A stretch of DNA of 64,000 nt, taken from the NCBI RefSeq assembly GCF_002812045.1, contig NZ_NPEG01000001.1:310001-374000 (forward strand), read 5' to 3'. Source of the stretch: Leptospira haakeii (GTDB lineage Bacteria > Spirochaetota > Leptospiria > Leptospirales > Leptospiraceae). The notes beneath the pieces are model-generated. The model was not told the origin of the DNA. It saw only the letters and a program-made list of their open reading frames with translations, and ran no database searches. A program made the translations under genes and the position numbers. Shown in pieces: positions 1 to 8,480 of the stretch; positions within the stretch are counted from its first letter, which is position 1, and every line of letters starts with the position of its first letter.

Positions 1-37
1 AAGTCATATTATATGGCAGATCGGTTTTAAAATTATT

Positions 38-637
38 ATGAAAACAAATGTTCATATATTGATGATCTTTCTGGCCTTCTTCCAACTAACTTATTGTTCC
101 AAATCGCCTCAGGAAAAAGTAAAAACTATACTTTCAGATGCGCAATTAAGCGAAGAAGAAAAGATCAAAATGGCTGCATTCGCATTATTCGGCGAAAGAT
201 TGAAAGAAATCGATCTAGTCAAAGTCCAAGACGAGAAAGGAGCCAAATTCGAAGTCTATTTAGGATTCGGAGGAACGTCTGCACTTACATTCCTAGGTTC
301 GGAAAAATATTCAGATCATATGAAATTGGAATTAGCGCTTGGGGCATATAAATTCCTACAATCGTTGCAAGGATTTCGTTTCGGAAAATATAGAATGAGC
401 CTGATCAAACCATTCTTCATTAAAAATGGAGAAGCAAGAGGCGCAGAAGAATTCGAGATCTATAGATTCCGAGCAGAAGGAGAAGATCTAAAAAATGTAG
501 CGGGTTTCAAAGAGACTGACGCATTCTCTTCTGATAATTACGATGTACCTTCTGAAAAGGTAGTAACAGTTTTAAAAAATATGATAGATCATTGGCAAGT
601 GGAATTGGACCAATTTGCAAGAGTAGAGATCAAGTAA
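38..637 (+). CDS. Hypothetical lipoprotein
   Basis: This 199-residue protein begins with a short signal peptide and a lipobox-like L-T-Y-C ending at Cys20, so it is probably lipidated. Tyr before the Cys is uncommon, but spirochaetal lipoboxes are loose. The mature part is rich in Lys and Glu with mixed helix and strand and shows no motif I recognise. Its stop overlaps by 8 bases the stop of the convergent phosphodiesterase gene. There is no clear Shine-Dalgarno sequence before the ATG. Function is unknown. Confidence 0.75.
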   Translation: MKTNVHILMIFLAFFQLTYCSKSPQEKVKTILSDAQLSEEEKIKMAAFALFGERLKEIDLVKVQDEKGAKFEVYLGFGGTSALTFLGSEKYSDHMKLELALGAYKFLQSLQGFRFGKYRMSLIKPFFIKNGEARGAEEFEIYRFRAEGEDLKNVAGFKETDAFSSDNYDVPSEKVVTVLKNMIDHWQVELDQFARVEIK

Positions 638-1397
638 GCAAGGATCTCATTCTTTTGGGGTAATTCGTAAAAATCCCATCCACTCCCAAATCAATTCCGA
701 ACTTCAATTCTTCTTCCGTATTCAAAGTATAAACTAAAACCTTAAAACCTTCTTTCTGGATCTTGGAAACCGTTTCCTTATCCAAACCCTTTGCAGAAAG
801 ATTCAAACTGAATGCATTCAATCTAAAACCTAGCTCCAGTGCTTCCACCCAAGAGGAAGTTTCTTCTCCGATCAAGATGCCAAGTTTTGCCTCTATGGAT
901 AATTCTCTGAGCCTTACCAACGAATCCCAACAGAAGGAAGAGAATAATGTTTTATAAAAGAGAGAATTCCGTTTTGTATAATCGATCAGTTCTTGTTCGA
1001 TAGGAGTTTCGATCGGGATTTCTTCATAAGCGCCTGATTTGATCTCCACATTTAAGCCGATATTTTTGGACTTTAGATATTCCCAGACTTCCCAAAGATC
1101 CGGAATCTTCTCCCCTTTAAATCTTGGGTCTTTCCAAGAGCCTGCATCCGCCTTACGGATCATATCAAATGGAAGTAGTTTAACCTCTCCTTTATGATCT
1201 GTGGTTCTATCTAACGTATCATCGTGAATGACTACTATTTTTCCGTCAGCAGAATGGATAATGTCCAGCTCTATCCAATCCGCCTTAAGCTCCCAGGCAT
1301 TTCGGAAAGAACTCATTGTATTTTCAGGATATTCTCCGCTATCTCCTCTATGAGCAATTACCCAAGGTTTAGGAAGAAGGAAAGGATCCGAATTCAT
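630..1397 (-). CDS. Glycerophosphodiester phosphodiesterase family protein
   Basis: The 255-residue product has the GDPD TIM-barrel signature: HRG at residues 16-18, PENT at 24-27, the metal-binding E-L-D at 43-45 and the second catalytic His in HDD at 58-60. Enzymes of this family hydrolyse glycerophosphodiesters to glycerol-3-phosphate and an alcohol. No signal peptide is present, so a cytoplasmic enzyme (UgpQ-like) is most likely. The start codon overlaps the stop of the upstream outer-membrane-like gene by one base (TAATG), so the two are probably translationally coupled. Confidence 0.9.
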   Translation of the reverse strand: MNSDPFLLPKPWVIAHRGDSGEYPENTMSSFRNAWELKADWIELDIIHSADGKIVVIHDDTLDRTTDHKGEVKLLPFDMIRKADAGSWKDPRFKGEKIPDLWEVWEYLKSKNIGLNVEIKSGAYEEIPIETPIEQELIDYTKRNSLFYKTLFSSFCWDSLVRLRELSIEAKLGILIGEETSSWVEALELGFRLNAFSLNLSAKGLDKETVSKIQKEGFKVLVYTLNTEEELKFGIDLGVDGIFTNYPKRMRSLLT

Positions 1398-2230
1398 TAG
1401 AAGGCCCAGCCCACAAAAAGATTCAAACCGAAGCTAGAACCGGGCAATCTTTCCGAATTCTGGTAAGCATACTTTCTATATAATAGATCTCCTATACTGG
1501 CAGTCCTATCAGAGTAATATAGATCCGAAACAGAAAATGAATTATGATAAGGAGAATACCAACTCCATACACCTTCCCATCCGAAAAAGAAGCCGGATGT
1601 AGTTTGAAATCTGAATCCGACACCAAATCCTGCATAATTCCTTGGACCGGAACTATAAGAATTTTTTTCAAAACGATATGTATTGCCTGCAGATTCCCAA
1701 TAAAGAGCAGTTTGATTCTTTTGGTAATGTTCTCTTCCTAACCAAAGCGAAACAAAAAAAGGAGAATCTGCAATAAACCTTTGGACGAAGAGCGCTCCAC
1801 CCCAATACTTCTCTTGGTGGTTTCTCAACCTTCCATAAAAAGCATGAGGGGGCAGAAAATAAGAATAAGCCGTATCGTTATCAAAACGATTCACATAAGT
1901 GTTGGTATAACCGTTAAGCCCGATCGCCCATTGGGAATCCAACATCCTGGCGATCTGGAATGAATAATACTTTTCGGAGCGTCCAAATCCAAAACCACTG
2001 ATCTGGTTCTTAAATTTTTCCCGGAGTTCCGCCTGGCTTGGTCCGGAAGGAATTTTTTCGGGAGGAAGTCCATTCATAGGACTGGGCTTCTGTTCAATAG
2101 TTTTATCTGGAGAAGGTTCCGTAGTTTGGGACCATCCCTGAGAAGAAACGATACATAGAATAAGAATAGATAAGATCTGAAAAAAAAGCGACGCCGATTT
2201 TGGACGGGAGAACATCCCTAGCAAAGACAC
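1397..2230 (-). CDS. Exported hypothetical protein, probable outer-membrane beta-barrel
   Basis: The 277-residue protein has a signal peptide of about 35 residues with a cleavage site near GWSQ, then a Pro/Glu-rich linker, then a region rich in aromatic residues and Gly with alternating hydrophobic character. It ends in Phe (FVGWAF), the usual terminal residue of BAM-inserted barrels. This suggests a small outer-membrane barrel. No specific family is recognised. It is transcribed with, and overlaps by one base, the GDPD gene. Confidence 0.65.
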   Translation of the reverse strand: MSLLGMFSRPKSASLFFQILSILILCIVSSQGWSQTTEPSPDKTIEQKPSPMNGLPPEKIPSGPSQAELREKFKNQISGFGFGRSEKYYSFQIARMLDSQWAIGLNGYTNTYVNRFDNDTAYSYFLPPHAFYGRLRNHQEKYWGGALFVQRFIADSPFFVSLWLGREHYQKNQTALYWESAGNTYRFEKNSYSSGPRNYAGFGVGFRFQTTSGFFFGWEGVWSWYSPYHNSFSVSDLYYSDRTASIGDLLYRKYAYQNSERLPGSSFGLNLFVGWAF

Positions 2231-2280
2231 CTGAAAAAAGAAAATGTCAAGCAGTGGAAAATGAGGAAGGGGAAGAAATT

Positions 2281-2307
2281 AGCAGGCGAGGTTTCCCTTC
2301 GCCCGCT
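2281..2307 (-). terminator. Rho-independent terminator of the first phasin-like gene
   Basis: A 9-bp stem (AGCAGGCGA with TCGCCCGCT, one G-T pair on the minus strand) lies just beyond the phasin stop and is followed on that strand by AATTTCTT. Confidence 0.6.
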
Positions 2308-2317
2308 CGATCGGAAA

Positions 2318-2689
2318 TTAAGCTTTTCCTTTTGCAGTAGCTTTGATTGTTTCAGCTACTTCAGTCAATTTAGCTTTAACAGCTTCTAATTGGCCTTCTG
2401 GAACGCGTTTTTTGATCTCTTCGGAGATTTGGTTGTACTTCTCAACGATCTTACCACGAGTTTCTTCGTAGTTTTTGCCAGCAACAGTGGAAACTTCTTT
2501 GATTTCATTCAAAAGTTTGTCCACAGACTCGCGAATTTTTACAGAGCCTTCAGAATTGTCTGCAGCACCTTTAGCTACTAATTCTCCGTAGGTTTTTTCT
2601 AAATCCACTTTCGCTTTGTCTAATCCTTCTTGTCCAGATTTCAAAAGTCCGATTCCAGCATTAAGAATGTCCAACAGTTGTTTTTCCAT
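2318..2689 (-). CDS. Phasin-like granule-associated protein (paralogue 1)
   Basis: This 123-residue protein is almost entirely amphipathic helix and Lys/Glu/Ala rich, starting [14 protein letters not shown]. It matches the phasin or PHA granule-associated family, which coats polyhydroxyalkanoate granules. The ATG at 2689 was chosen because AGGAGAG lies 5 bases upstream; an in-frame upstream extension would run through the promoter. A paralogue with about the same length and the same N-terminal pattern lies at 7904-8284. Both have the same promoter architecture with paired TGC-N3-GCA boxes. A PPK2 gene follows on the same strand. Whether this organism makes PHA cannot be seen here, so a general helical stress protein remains possible. 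Confidence 0.75.
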   Translation of the reverse strand: MEKQLLDILNAGIGLLKSGQEGLDKAKVDLEKTYGELVAKGAADNSEGSVKIRESVDKLLNEIKEVSTVAGKNYEETRGKIVEKYNQISEEIKKRVPEGQLEAVKAKLTEVAETIKATAKGKA

Positions 2690-2717
2690 TTTTCTCTCCT
2701 TTTCCGCCGCATTTTTG

Positions 2718-2763
2718 GTGCAGCGCACAATCCATTCATATTGCACCGCACTATAGAGGTCAA
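2718..2763 (-). promoter_or_regulatory. Phasin 1 promoter with two TGC-N3-GCA operator boxes
   Basis: Reading the minus strand, -35 TTGACC (2758-2763) and -10 TATGAA (2735-2740) are separated by 17 bases. One TGC-GGT-GCA box sits in the spacer (2742-2750) and a second, GTGC-GCT-GCAC, covers the expected transcription start (2718-2728). The box centres are 23 bases apart. The -35 hexamer is itself embedded in the inverted repeat TAGAGGT-TG-ACCTCTA. Confidence 0.75.
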
Positions 2764-2809
2764 CCTCTAAATTACAAAAATTTAGAAAAAATTGAAAAAG
2801 AAAATGAGA

Positions 2810-3568
2810 TCAGGTTTTGCCTGGTTGGACTTCCAATTTTGGATATTTGAGATCCATATCTTCCAATTCCTTGCGAACTGCCTTCGCAATTAGGTAATCC
2901 CTATACCATTTTTTGTCAGACGGAACGACCACCCAAGGAAAACGATCTTTAGAATGGGAAAATATCCACTCATAGGCATTCAGATACTTTTTGAAATTTT
3001 TATGAGCTTCTAGATCGCTTGGATCGAACTTCCAATTCTTTTCAGGATTAGATAATCTCTCTTCTATCCTTTTAATCTGCTCTTCTTGGGAGATATGTAA
3101 GAAAAATTTTAGGATATGAGTATGGTTTTCCTTGGATACAAATTCCTCGAAAGAATCGATGAACTCCAATCTTTCTTTCAGAGTATCCTTCGATAAACTT
3201 TCGTAAACGAAAGGAACCAAAATATCTTCGTAATGAGAACGATTGAAAATCTGTATCCAACCTTTCCCGGGAAGTTCTTTATGAATTCTCCATAAGAAGT
3301 CACGGCTTAATTCTTCAGGCGTTGGGGCCTTCCAGGCCTTGCATGTACAACCCAACGGATTTAAAGCGGAGAAAAGTTTTTTGACAGTTCCATCTTTTCC
3401 GGAAGCGTCCACTCCCTGTAGAATGATGAGTAATGATTTCTTTTTGCCTGCAAATAGACGGATTTGCAGTTCTTCGATTCTTTCTAATTCCCTAAGGCGA
3501 AGTTCTTCCGCCTTTTCTTTGGAAAGATCCTCATCGGGTTCTGTGGAATATTCGGAAAGTTTGATCAT
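2810..3568 (-). CDS. PPK2-family polyphosphate:nucleotide phosphotransferase
   Basis: PPK2 enzymes move phosphate between polyphosphate and nucleotides. The 252-residue protein has the family's Walker A motif GVDASGKDGT at residues 52-61, the FNRSHYEDI segment that acts as Walker B, and the lid-like arginine-rich region RIEERLSNPEKNWKF. Its length matches single-domain PPK2 enzymes. It cannot be assigned to a class (AMP, ADP or both) by eye. It lies 120 bases beyond a phasin-like gene and 6 bases before the DUF2804 gene, on the same strand. Confidence 0.88.
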   Translation of the reverse strand: MIKLSEYSTEPDEDLSKEKAEELRLRELERIEELQIRLFAGKKKSLLIILQGVDASGKDGTVKKLFSALNPLGCTCKAWKAPTPEELSRDFLWRIHKELPGKGWIQIFNRSHYEDILVPFVYESLSKDTLKERLEFIDSFEEFVSKENHTHILKFFLHISQEEQIKRIEERLSNPEKNWKFDPSDLEAHKNFKKYLNAYEWIFSHSKDRFPWVVVPSDKKWYRDYLIAKAVRKELEDMDLKYPKLEVQPGKT

Positions 3569-3574
3569 TCTGTA

Positions 3575-4594
3575 CTACCAGCGAGCGATATGATCTTCTG
3601 CCCAGCCTTGTCCACTTTCAATCCTAAATTCACTTTTGCCAATCCGGAAAACCCCATCAAAACTTCCGATCATCTGGTTCACTTTAGAGGCGATTAAACC
3701 CATATTGGAATACGCCTTTCTGTGAAAATCTGGAGTGAATACAAGCTCGACTGCTTTACTTTCCTTGGAATAGATCATCCAAGGTTTTTTAGGATCTTTT
3801 TTATCGAATTCAAAAGCAATCACGGAAGGAATTTTATAAATTCTACCGTTGATCAGAAGAGCATTTTCAGTGGTTCCGGTTCCATCTGTCCAGCCCCCAC
3901 CTAAATTCATTCCATAAACTTCATTTCCGCCAGGGCGATAGGACATAGAAGCCCAATTCCATTTACTGAAATAAGGCCAAACTCCTCTTCCATAATCCAG
4001 AACTCCAAATGAAGTCTTAGGTTGGAATTCATACGATTTAGAAGCAGTAGTAATATTTCCTTTTGCCCCTAATCCGAATAATTTATGAGTGAATTGAAAA
4101 CGATTTCTATTCCAAGGAACTACAACATTCAAACTTTCCCATTGATTAGGGACTTCTAATGTAAGATTAGCTTGGATCGATTTGTTTGTGCCTTTTAAGA
4201 AATCTACTTTGATCTTGTAATTTCCATCTTCGTCGATTTGGAAATCTAAAAATCCTTCTTTACCTTCGTAACGAGCATTGCTAGAAACGGTTTGCCCGAG
4301 TAAAGTTCCTTTACCAAAAGGAGTGATTACAGTCGCTTCCTGAAATTCTCCAGTCCTTCTATCCAACCAATAACAAAAGATCACACCCGCGTAATCTATA
4401 TCCGAAACAGTGAAAGAAGCTAAAAAGTTCTCATCATAAAAGCACCAGTAATTCCATTTTTTCTTACGAAGCCAATGGCCTTTTACATTACATCTATGTA
4501 AGGGAGTTTTGGACCAGCCGATCGCATTCCGATTCACTTTACCGGAAGGATCACATAAAATGGTAGGTTGTTGGATTTCTGTTTCTAAGTTCAT
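3575..4594 (-). CDS. DUF2804 family protein
   Basis: The protein matches DUF2804: it opens with QPTILCDPSGKVNRNAIGWS followed by PLHRC, and has WNYWCF, a DYGRGVWPY block and the Gly-rich NLGGGWTDGTGTTEN segment. The family is beta-rich and resembles lipocalin-like folds, but its function is unknown. The ATG at 4594 gives 339 residues and fits the usual family start. A GTG at 4633, three bases after the upstream stop, would add 13 residues and cannot be excluded. It lies between the mocR-like gene and ppk2 in a probable operon. Confidence 0.8.
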   Translation of the reverse strand: MNLETEIQQPTILCDPSGKVNRNAIGWSKTPLHRCNVKGHWLRKKKWNYWCFYDENFLASFTVSDIDYAGVIFCYWLDRRTGEFQEATVITPFGKGTLLGQTVSSNARYEGKEGFLDFQIDEDGNYKIKVDFLKGTNKSIQANLTLEVPNQWESLNVVVPWNRNRFQFTHKLFGLGAKGNITTASKSYEFQPKTSFGVLDYGRGVWPYFSKWNWASMSYRPGGNEVYGMNLGGGWTDGTGTTENALLINGRIYKIPSVIAFEFDKKDPKKPWMIYSKESKAVELVFTPDFHRKAYSNMGLIASKVNQMIGSFDGVFRIGKSEFRIESGQGWAEDHIARW

Positions 4595-4636
4595 GCTCTC
4601 AATGGACAATACCGGAAGCCTGTACGGACTCACAAT

Positions 4637-6061
4637 CTAAATTTCTTTTGCAATTTTTCCGAGGGTCTGGATGGCAGAAATCACCTTAGGTCCCATTAGA
4701 ACTCCTGCATTAATTCTAAAATTATTCACATACTTGCCCGAAAGAGAGAAAAGATTTCCCGGAACCAAACTAATCTTCTTCTTAGCGGCTTGGAATCTAA
4801 GAACTCTGGAATCTTTTCCTTTAGGAAGTTCTATCCAAAGAAGAAAACCTCCTTTCGGAATAGCGACCTTGGTTCCTTTCGGAAAATATTCCAAAAAAGA
4901 ATCCGCGTAAGAAAGTACCAGACCTCCCAACCTTCGTCTAAATTCTCTCAAATGTCTTTCATGCGCAAGAGATCCTATAAAGTAGGAAGAAGCAAGTTGA
5001 GGGATTGCAGGCAAAGAAATTGCCTCTGCTAAACGAAGCCTCCGAGCATTCTCCACTTTGGTTTGATCACTGATCATCCAACCGATCCTGAGACCTGGAT
5101 TTACGGACTTAGAGAGAGAAGAAACCTGAGTTACAATTCCTTCTGTATCTAAAGACAATAAAGAAGAAGGACGAATTCCTCCATTATGCTGTAAGTCCCC
5201 ATAAATATCGTCCTCAAGAATTTTCACACCATAGTTCGAAGAAATTTTCAGAAGTTCTTTTTTAGATTCCAAAGGCATAAGACTTCCTGTAGGATTCGAA
5301 AAAGTAGGAATGGTGATCAAAAACTTAGGAAATTCTTTCTTTATTACGGAAATATAAGATTGGAGATCCAACCCGGTAATAGGATCCGTAGGAATCTCAA
5401 TCGCCTTTAGTTTTAATTCTGAAAGAATTTGATACAAAACAAAATGAAGAGGACTTTCCACTGCGACCTTATCACCAGGTTTTGTAGAAAGATTCAGCGC
5501 TAAAAACGCGGCCTCCGAACAACCTAAGGTGATAAAAACTTCCTCAGGACGAACTCTTCTTTCTTTACCGGAAGAACGGATCGCAATCTTTTTTCTTAGT
5601 TCCAAAATACCGGCAGCGTCAGAATATTTATAAACCTGAGAGTCCTTTAAGGATTTCTTATATGATTTTTGCAAAGACGAATATGGCAAAAATTGAGGAT
5701 CAGGGACCGCTGCTCCAAAAGGAATAAAACCAGGATCTGCAAGTTCAGACATCAAAGAACTCACCTCTTCCGGAACAGAAGGATTTGGAACTCTCACTGG
5801 TTTTTCCAATTTGTATTTAGGATAAAGTTCCGGTCGAGGAATAACGAAGTATCCCGATCTTTCTCTTCCGTTGATAAAGCCTCTTTCTTGGAGAATGCCA
5901 AAAGCCTCCACAGCAGTAGAAAGATTACACTCTTCAAATAAACAGACCTTTCGAAGAGAAGGTAATTTTGAACCCGGAGGAAATTCTCCAGATTCTATTC
6001 TGCTTATCAAAGAATTTGCAATCTTAGAATATTTAGTAATAAGCCTATCTGTATCGGTCAT
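4637..6061 (-). CDS. MocR/PdxR-type transcriptional regulator (GntR wHTH fused to aminotransferase domain)
   Basis: The 474-residue protein has an N-terminal GntR winged helix (about 1-78, with SGEFPPGSKLPSLRK) and a C-terminal fold-type I aminotransferase domain (about 110-470). The PLP-lysine motif SLSKSVNPGLRIGW and the SNPTGS substrate loop are present. MocR regulators use PLP and an amino-acid-like effector to control neighbouring PLP-enzyme genes. The divergent gene 38 bases away is an aminotransferase of the same superfamily, so it is the likely target. No Shine-Dalgarno sequence precedes the ATG, so the mRNA may be leaderless or nearly so. Confidence 0.9.
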   Translation of the reverse strand: MTDTDRLITKYSKIANSLISRIESGEFPPGSKLPSLRKVCLFEECNLSTAVEAFGILQERGFINGRERSGYFVIPRPELYPKYKLEKPVRVPNPSVPEEVSSLMSELADPGFIPFGAAVPDPQFLPYSSLQKSYKKSLKDSQVYKYSDAAGILELRKKIAIRSSGKERRVRPEEVFITLGCSEAAFLALNLSTKPGDKVAVESPLHFVLYQILSELKLKAIEIPTDPITGLDLQSYISVIKKEFPKFLITIPTFSNPTGSLMPLESKKELLKISSNYGVKILEDDIYGDLQHNGGIRPSSLLSLDTEGIVTQVSSLSKSVNPGLRIGWMISDQTKVENARRLRLAEAISLPAIPQLASSYFIGSLAHERHLREFRRRLGGLVLSYADSFLEYFPKGTKVAIPKGGFLLWIELPKGKDSRVLRFQAAKKKISLVPGNLFSLSGKYVNNFRINAGVLMGPKVISAIQTLGKIAKEI

Positions 6062-6087
6062 AAAAACGATTTCTGTATCTGTATGGT
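6046..6087. promoter_or_regulatory. Candidate MocR operator: direct repeats in the divergent intergenic region
   Basis: TATCTGTAT occurs at 6046-6054 and again at 6076-6084, exactly 30 bases (about three helical turns) apart and followed by CGGT and GGT respectively. The first copy is inside the first codons of the regulator. Directly repeated, helically phased sites are typical for MocR proteins. A TATAAA at 6103-6108 could be the -10 of the aminotransferase gene. Confidence 0.45.
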
Positions 6088-6099
6088 AATCTCAATTTA

Positions 6100-7329
6100 A
6101 TGTATAAACCAAATAAGAAGATGGGCAAGTTAATTCTAGAAAATAGATCCGAAATTTTCAAACCTTCAGCAAGGATCGAAAGGACCCCTGCATCCGTGAC
6201 CAGGGATATATTAAAAGTCATCGATACACCCGGAATGATCTCATTCGCAGGTGGGTTACCTGATGATACTTTGTTCCCAATCGAAGATCTAAAAAATATT
6301 TTCGAAACTTCCGTTTCTAAAAAAGGTGCAAAATTATTCCAATACACGGACACTCAGGGACATTCCGACTTACGTGCTTGGATTTCAGATCGATATTATC
6401 CGGGCTCTTCTGCCGAGGAAATCCTTTTGACCTCAGGATCCCAACAAGCATTGGATCTACTCAGTCGATATTTTATAGAAGAAGGTTCTCCTATTCTTTT
6501 AGAAAGACCAAGTTATTTAGGGGCTATACAAGTTTTCTCTTCATATGCTCCTTCTTTCATAGGAATAAATTATGGAGAAGAAGGTCCGGATATTGAAGAA
6601 CTAAAGTACGCGCTTCAAACTTCTTTAATAAAACCTAAATTTTTTTACTGCATTCCTGATTTTCAAAATCCTTCCGCGTATTCCTATTCTTTAGAGATCA
6701 GAAATTCTATTTCAAAACTACTCTTAGACAATGGGGTTCCAATCTTAGAAGATACCGCTTATAGAGAATTGTATTTTGAGGAGCAGCTTCCGACTTCCTT
6801 ATGTGAACTAGGTCCGGATCACACAATCTCTATTGGAACATTCTCCAAAACACTTGCACCTGGATTGAGAGTAGGATGGATCAAGGCATCTAAGAAGATC
6901 GTAAAAGATCTGATCGTTCAAAAACAATCCATGGATCTGCATTCACCTAGTTTAAACCAAGAATTAGTTTACGGGTTCGTATCTTCTTCCAAATATGAAG
7001 AACATTTGTCTTTGATCCGAAAAACTTACCAAAAGAAATCCAAGCATACATTCGATTGTTTACAGAACAATTTCGGAGACTCTATTCCTTTACAAATTTC
7101 TAAAGGAGGACTGTTTTATTGGTTGGAATTTCCACAAGAGATCGATACAGATCTTCTTTTTCAAAAATGTTTAGAGAAGGGACTCGCTGCAGTTCCAGGA
7201 TCTTCCTTTTTTGTAGGTAAACCGGAAAGAAATCATCTTCGCTGGAATTTCTCAAATGCTACGGAAGAAGAAACAAAATTAGGAATAGAAAGATTATTCG
7301 GTGTTTATAAAGAAATGACCAAATTATAA
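6100..7329 (+). CDS. PLP-dependent aminotransferase (class I/II, 2-aminoadipate aminotransferase-like)
   Basis: The 409-residue protein is a fold-type I aminotransferase with the ISFAGGLPDDTLFP opening, the LTSGSQQALDL cofactor loop, PDFQNPSA, ILEDTAYREL and the Schiff-base lysine in GTFSKTLAPGLRVGW. The closest named types are LysN-like or aromatic/branched-chain aminotransferases; the amino-acid substrate cannot be read from sequence. It is divergent from a MocR regulator. The ATG at 6100 is given, but ATG at 6121 after AAGAAG, just below a possible TATAAA -10, is an equally good start. Confidence 0.88.
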   Translation: MYKPNKKMGKLILENRSEIFKPSARIERTPASVTRDILKVIDTPGMISFAGGLPDDTLFPIEDLKNIFETSVSKKGAKLFQYTDTQGHSDLRAWISDRYYPGSSAEEILLTSGSQQALDLLSRYFIEEGSPILLERPSYLGAIQVFSSYAPSFIGINYGEEGPDIEELKYALQTSLIKPKFFYCIPDFQNPSAYSYSLEIRNSISKLLLDNGVPILEDTAYRELYFEEQLPTSLCELGPDHTISIGTFSKTLAPGLRVGWIKASKKIVKDLIVQKQSMDLHSPSLNQELVYGFVSSSKYEEHLSLIRKTYQKKSKHTFDCLQNNFGDSIPLQISKGGLFYWLEFPQEIDTDLLFQKCLEKGLAAVPGSSFFVGKPERNHLRWNFSNATEEETKLGIERLFGVYKEMTKL

Positions 7330-7414
7330 TAGATTCCTTCTTAGTAACCCGCTTCTGAATTTAGATTGCGAAATTGCATCCAAGGATATATAATCCTTCT
7401 CCCCGGATGTTAAA

Positions 7415-7822
7415 ATGTCGGATCATATTTCAGTCCCAGAAACAATCCTATCCAAACTCAGACTTATCTGTTTGGATCTTCCGGAAGCATACGAGGAGCA
7501 GGCTTGGATCGGAACCCGTTGGTGTATCAAAAAGAAAAACTTTGCACATGTTCTTATGCTGCAAAATGGATATCCTCCCGCTTACGCAAAAGCTTCGGGA
7601 TTAGAGGGAGTCGCTTGTTTATTAACTTTTCGTTTTTCACCCAAAAAGATGGATGTATCTCGTTTCAAACATTATCCTTTCTTTAAGCCAGTCTGGTGGG
7701 AAGATATCATCGGAATAGTAATCGATGATTCAATCGATTGGGATGAGTTAGAAATTTTATTAAAGGAAAGTTATTGTCAGCTCGCACCTAAGAAATTAGC
7801 GGAGATGGTTTTAAATCGTTGA
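7415..7822 (+). CDS. MmcQ/YjbR family protein
   Basis: The 135-residue product matches the MmcQ/YjbR (CyaY-like fold) family: LRLICLDLPEAYEEQAWIGTRWCIKKKNFAHV, a central LTFRFSP strand, the HYPFFKPVWW segment, the acidic W-D-E-L pair and a C-terminal LLKESYCQLAPKKLAEM helix. Family members are often called DNA-binding, but their role is poorly defined. It stands alone between the aminotransferase and the second phasin-like gene. Confidence 0.85.
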   Translation: MSDHISVPETILSKLRLICLDLPEAYEEQAWIGTRWCIKKKNFAHVLMLQNGYPPAYAKASGLEGVACLLTFRFSPKKMDVSRFKHYPFFKPVWWEDIIGIVIDDSIDWDELEILLKESYCQLAPKKLAEMVLNR

Positions 7823-7856
7823 TTGAGATCAAAAAAGAAAGAAGAGGAAAAAATTT

Positions 7857-7880
7857 TCGGCGGGAGGAATCCCCCGCCGA
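7857..7880 (-). terminator. Rho-independent terminator of the second phasin-like gene
   Basis: A perfect 8-bp G+C-rich stem (TCGGCGGG with CCCGCCGA) lies 23 bases beyond the phasin stop. On the minus strand it is followed by AAATTTTTT. Confidence 0.85.
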
Positions 7881-7903
7881 TATGGAGGTTCAAAAGGCTT
7901 TTA

Positions 7904-8284
7904 TTAAGCAGTTTTTTTAGTTGGAGCAGCAGTCTTTTTAACTGTCTCAGTAACTTCGCTAAATTTTGCCTTGATAGCTTCGATTTGTTCAGCAGGAACT
8001 AATTTCTTAGCTTCTTCTGCAATCTGGTTATAAACTTCAAGTGCCTTAGCGCGAGAATCTTCGTAGGTTTTAGTAGCAGCAGTAGATAATTCTTTTGCTT
8101 CGTTTAAGAATTTGTCTACGAACTCGCGAACACGAACAGATGCTTCAGAATTGTCGGAAGCGCCTTTAGCTGCGAGTTGTTCAAAACTCTTAGTAAATTC
8201 TGCTTTCGCTTTATCCAGACCTTCTTGTCCACTTTTAACCAAACCAAGACCTGCGTTCAGTACATCTAGAATTTGTTTTTCCAT
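7904..8284 (-). CDS. Phasin-like granule-associated protein (paralogue 2)
   Basis: This 126-residue helical protein, Ala/Lys/Glu rich, is a clear paralogue of 2318-2689: both start [23 protein letters not shown] and share the pattern AAKGA-DNSE. It ends in a short Lys/Thr/Ala/Pro tail. The ATG at 8284 follows AAGGAG at a good distance; an upstream in-frame extension would cover the promoter. The gene is monocistronic between a strong promoter and a strong terminator, which suggests high expression. Assignment to phasins is by family resemblance. Confidence 0.75.
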   Translation of the reverse strand: MEKQILDVLNAGLGLVKSGQEGLDKAKAEFTKSFEQLAAKGASDNSEASVRVREFVDKFLNEAKELSTAATKTYEDSRAKALEVYNQIAEEAKKLVPAEQIEAIKAKFSEVTETVKKTAAPTKKTA

Positions 8285-8305
8285 TTTTAGCTCCTTGGCA
8301 CACCG

Positions 8306-8355
8306 TTGTGCGGCGCACAATCCATTTGTAGTGCGTAGCACAAATAGAGTCAACC
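8306..8355 (-). promoter_or_regulatory. Phasin 2 promoter with two TGC-N3-GCA operator boxes
   Basis: On the minus strand a TTGACT -35 is followed after 17 bases by a TACAAA -10. The spacer holds GTGC-TAC-GCAC (8331-8341), and the start region holds the perfect palindrome TTGTGC-GCC-GCACAA (8306-8320). The centres are 23 bases apart, as at phasin 1, although the surrounding sequence has diverged. Confidence 0.78.
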
Positions 8356-8480
8356 AAAAAACGAAAAAAAGTTTCAAAGGTGGATTTTTACCTTATTTAG
8401 GAAATGCGACGCAATTATGACAGATTTTTATTATTATTTAGCTGAAATCTGCTGGGCAACGCGGATTCGAACGGCCTTAT

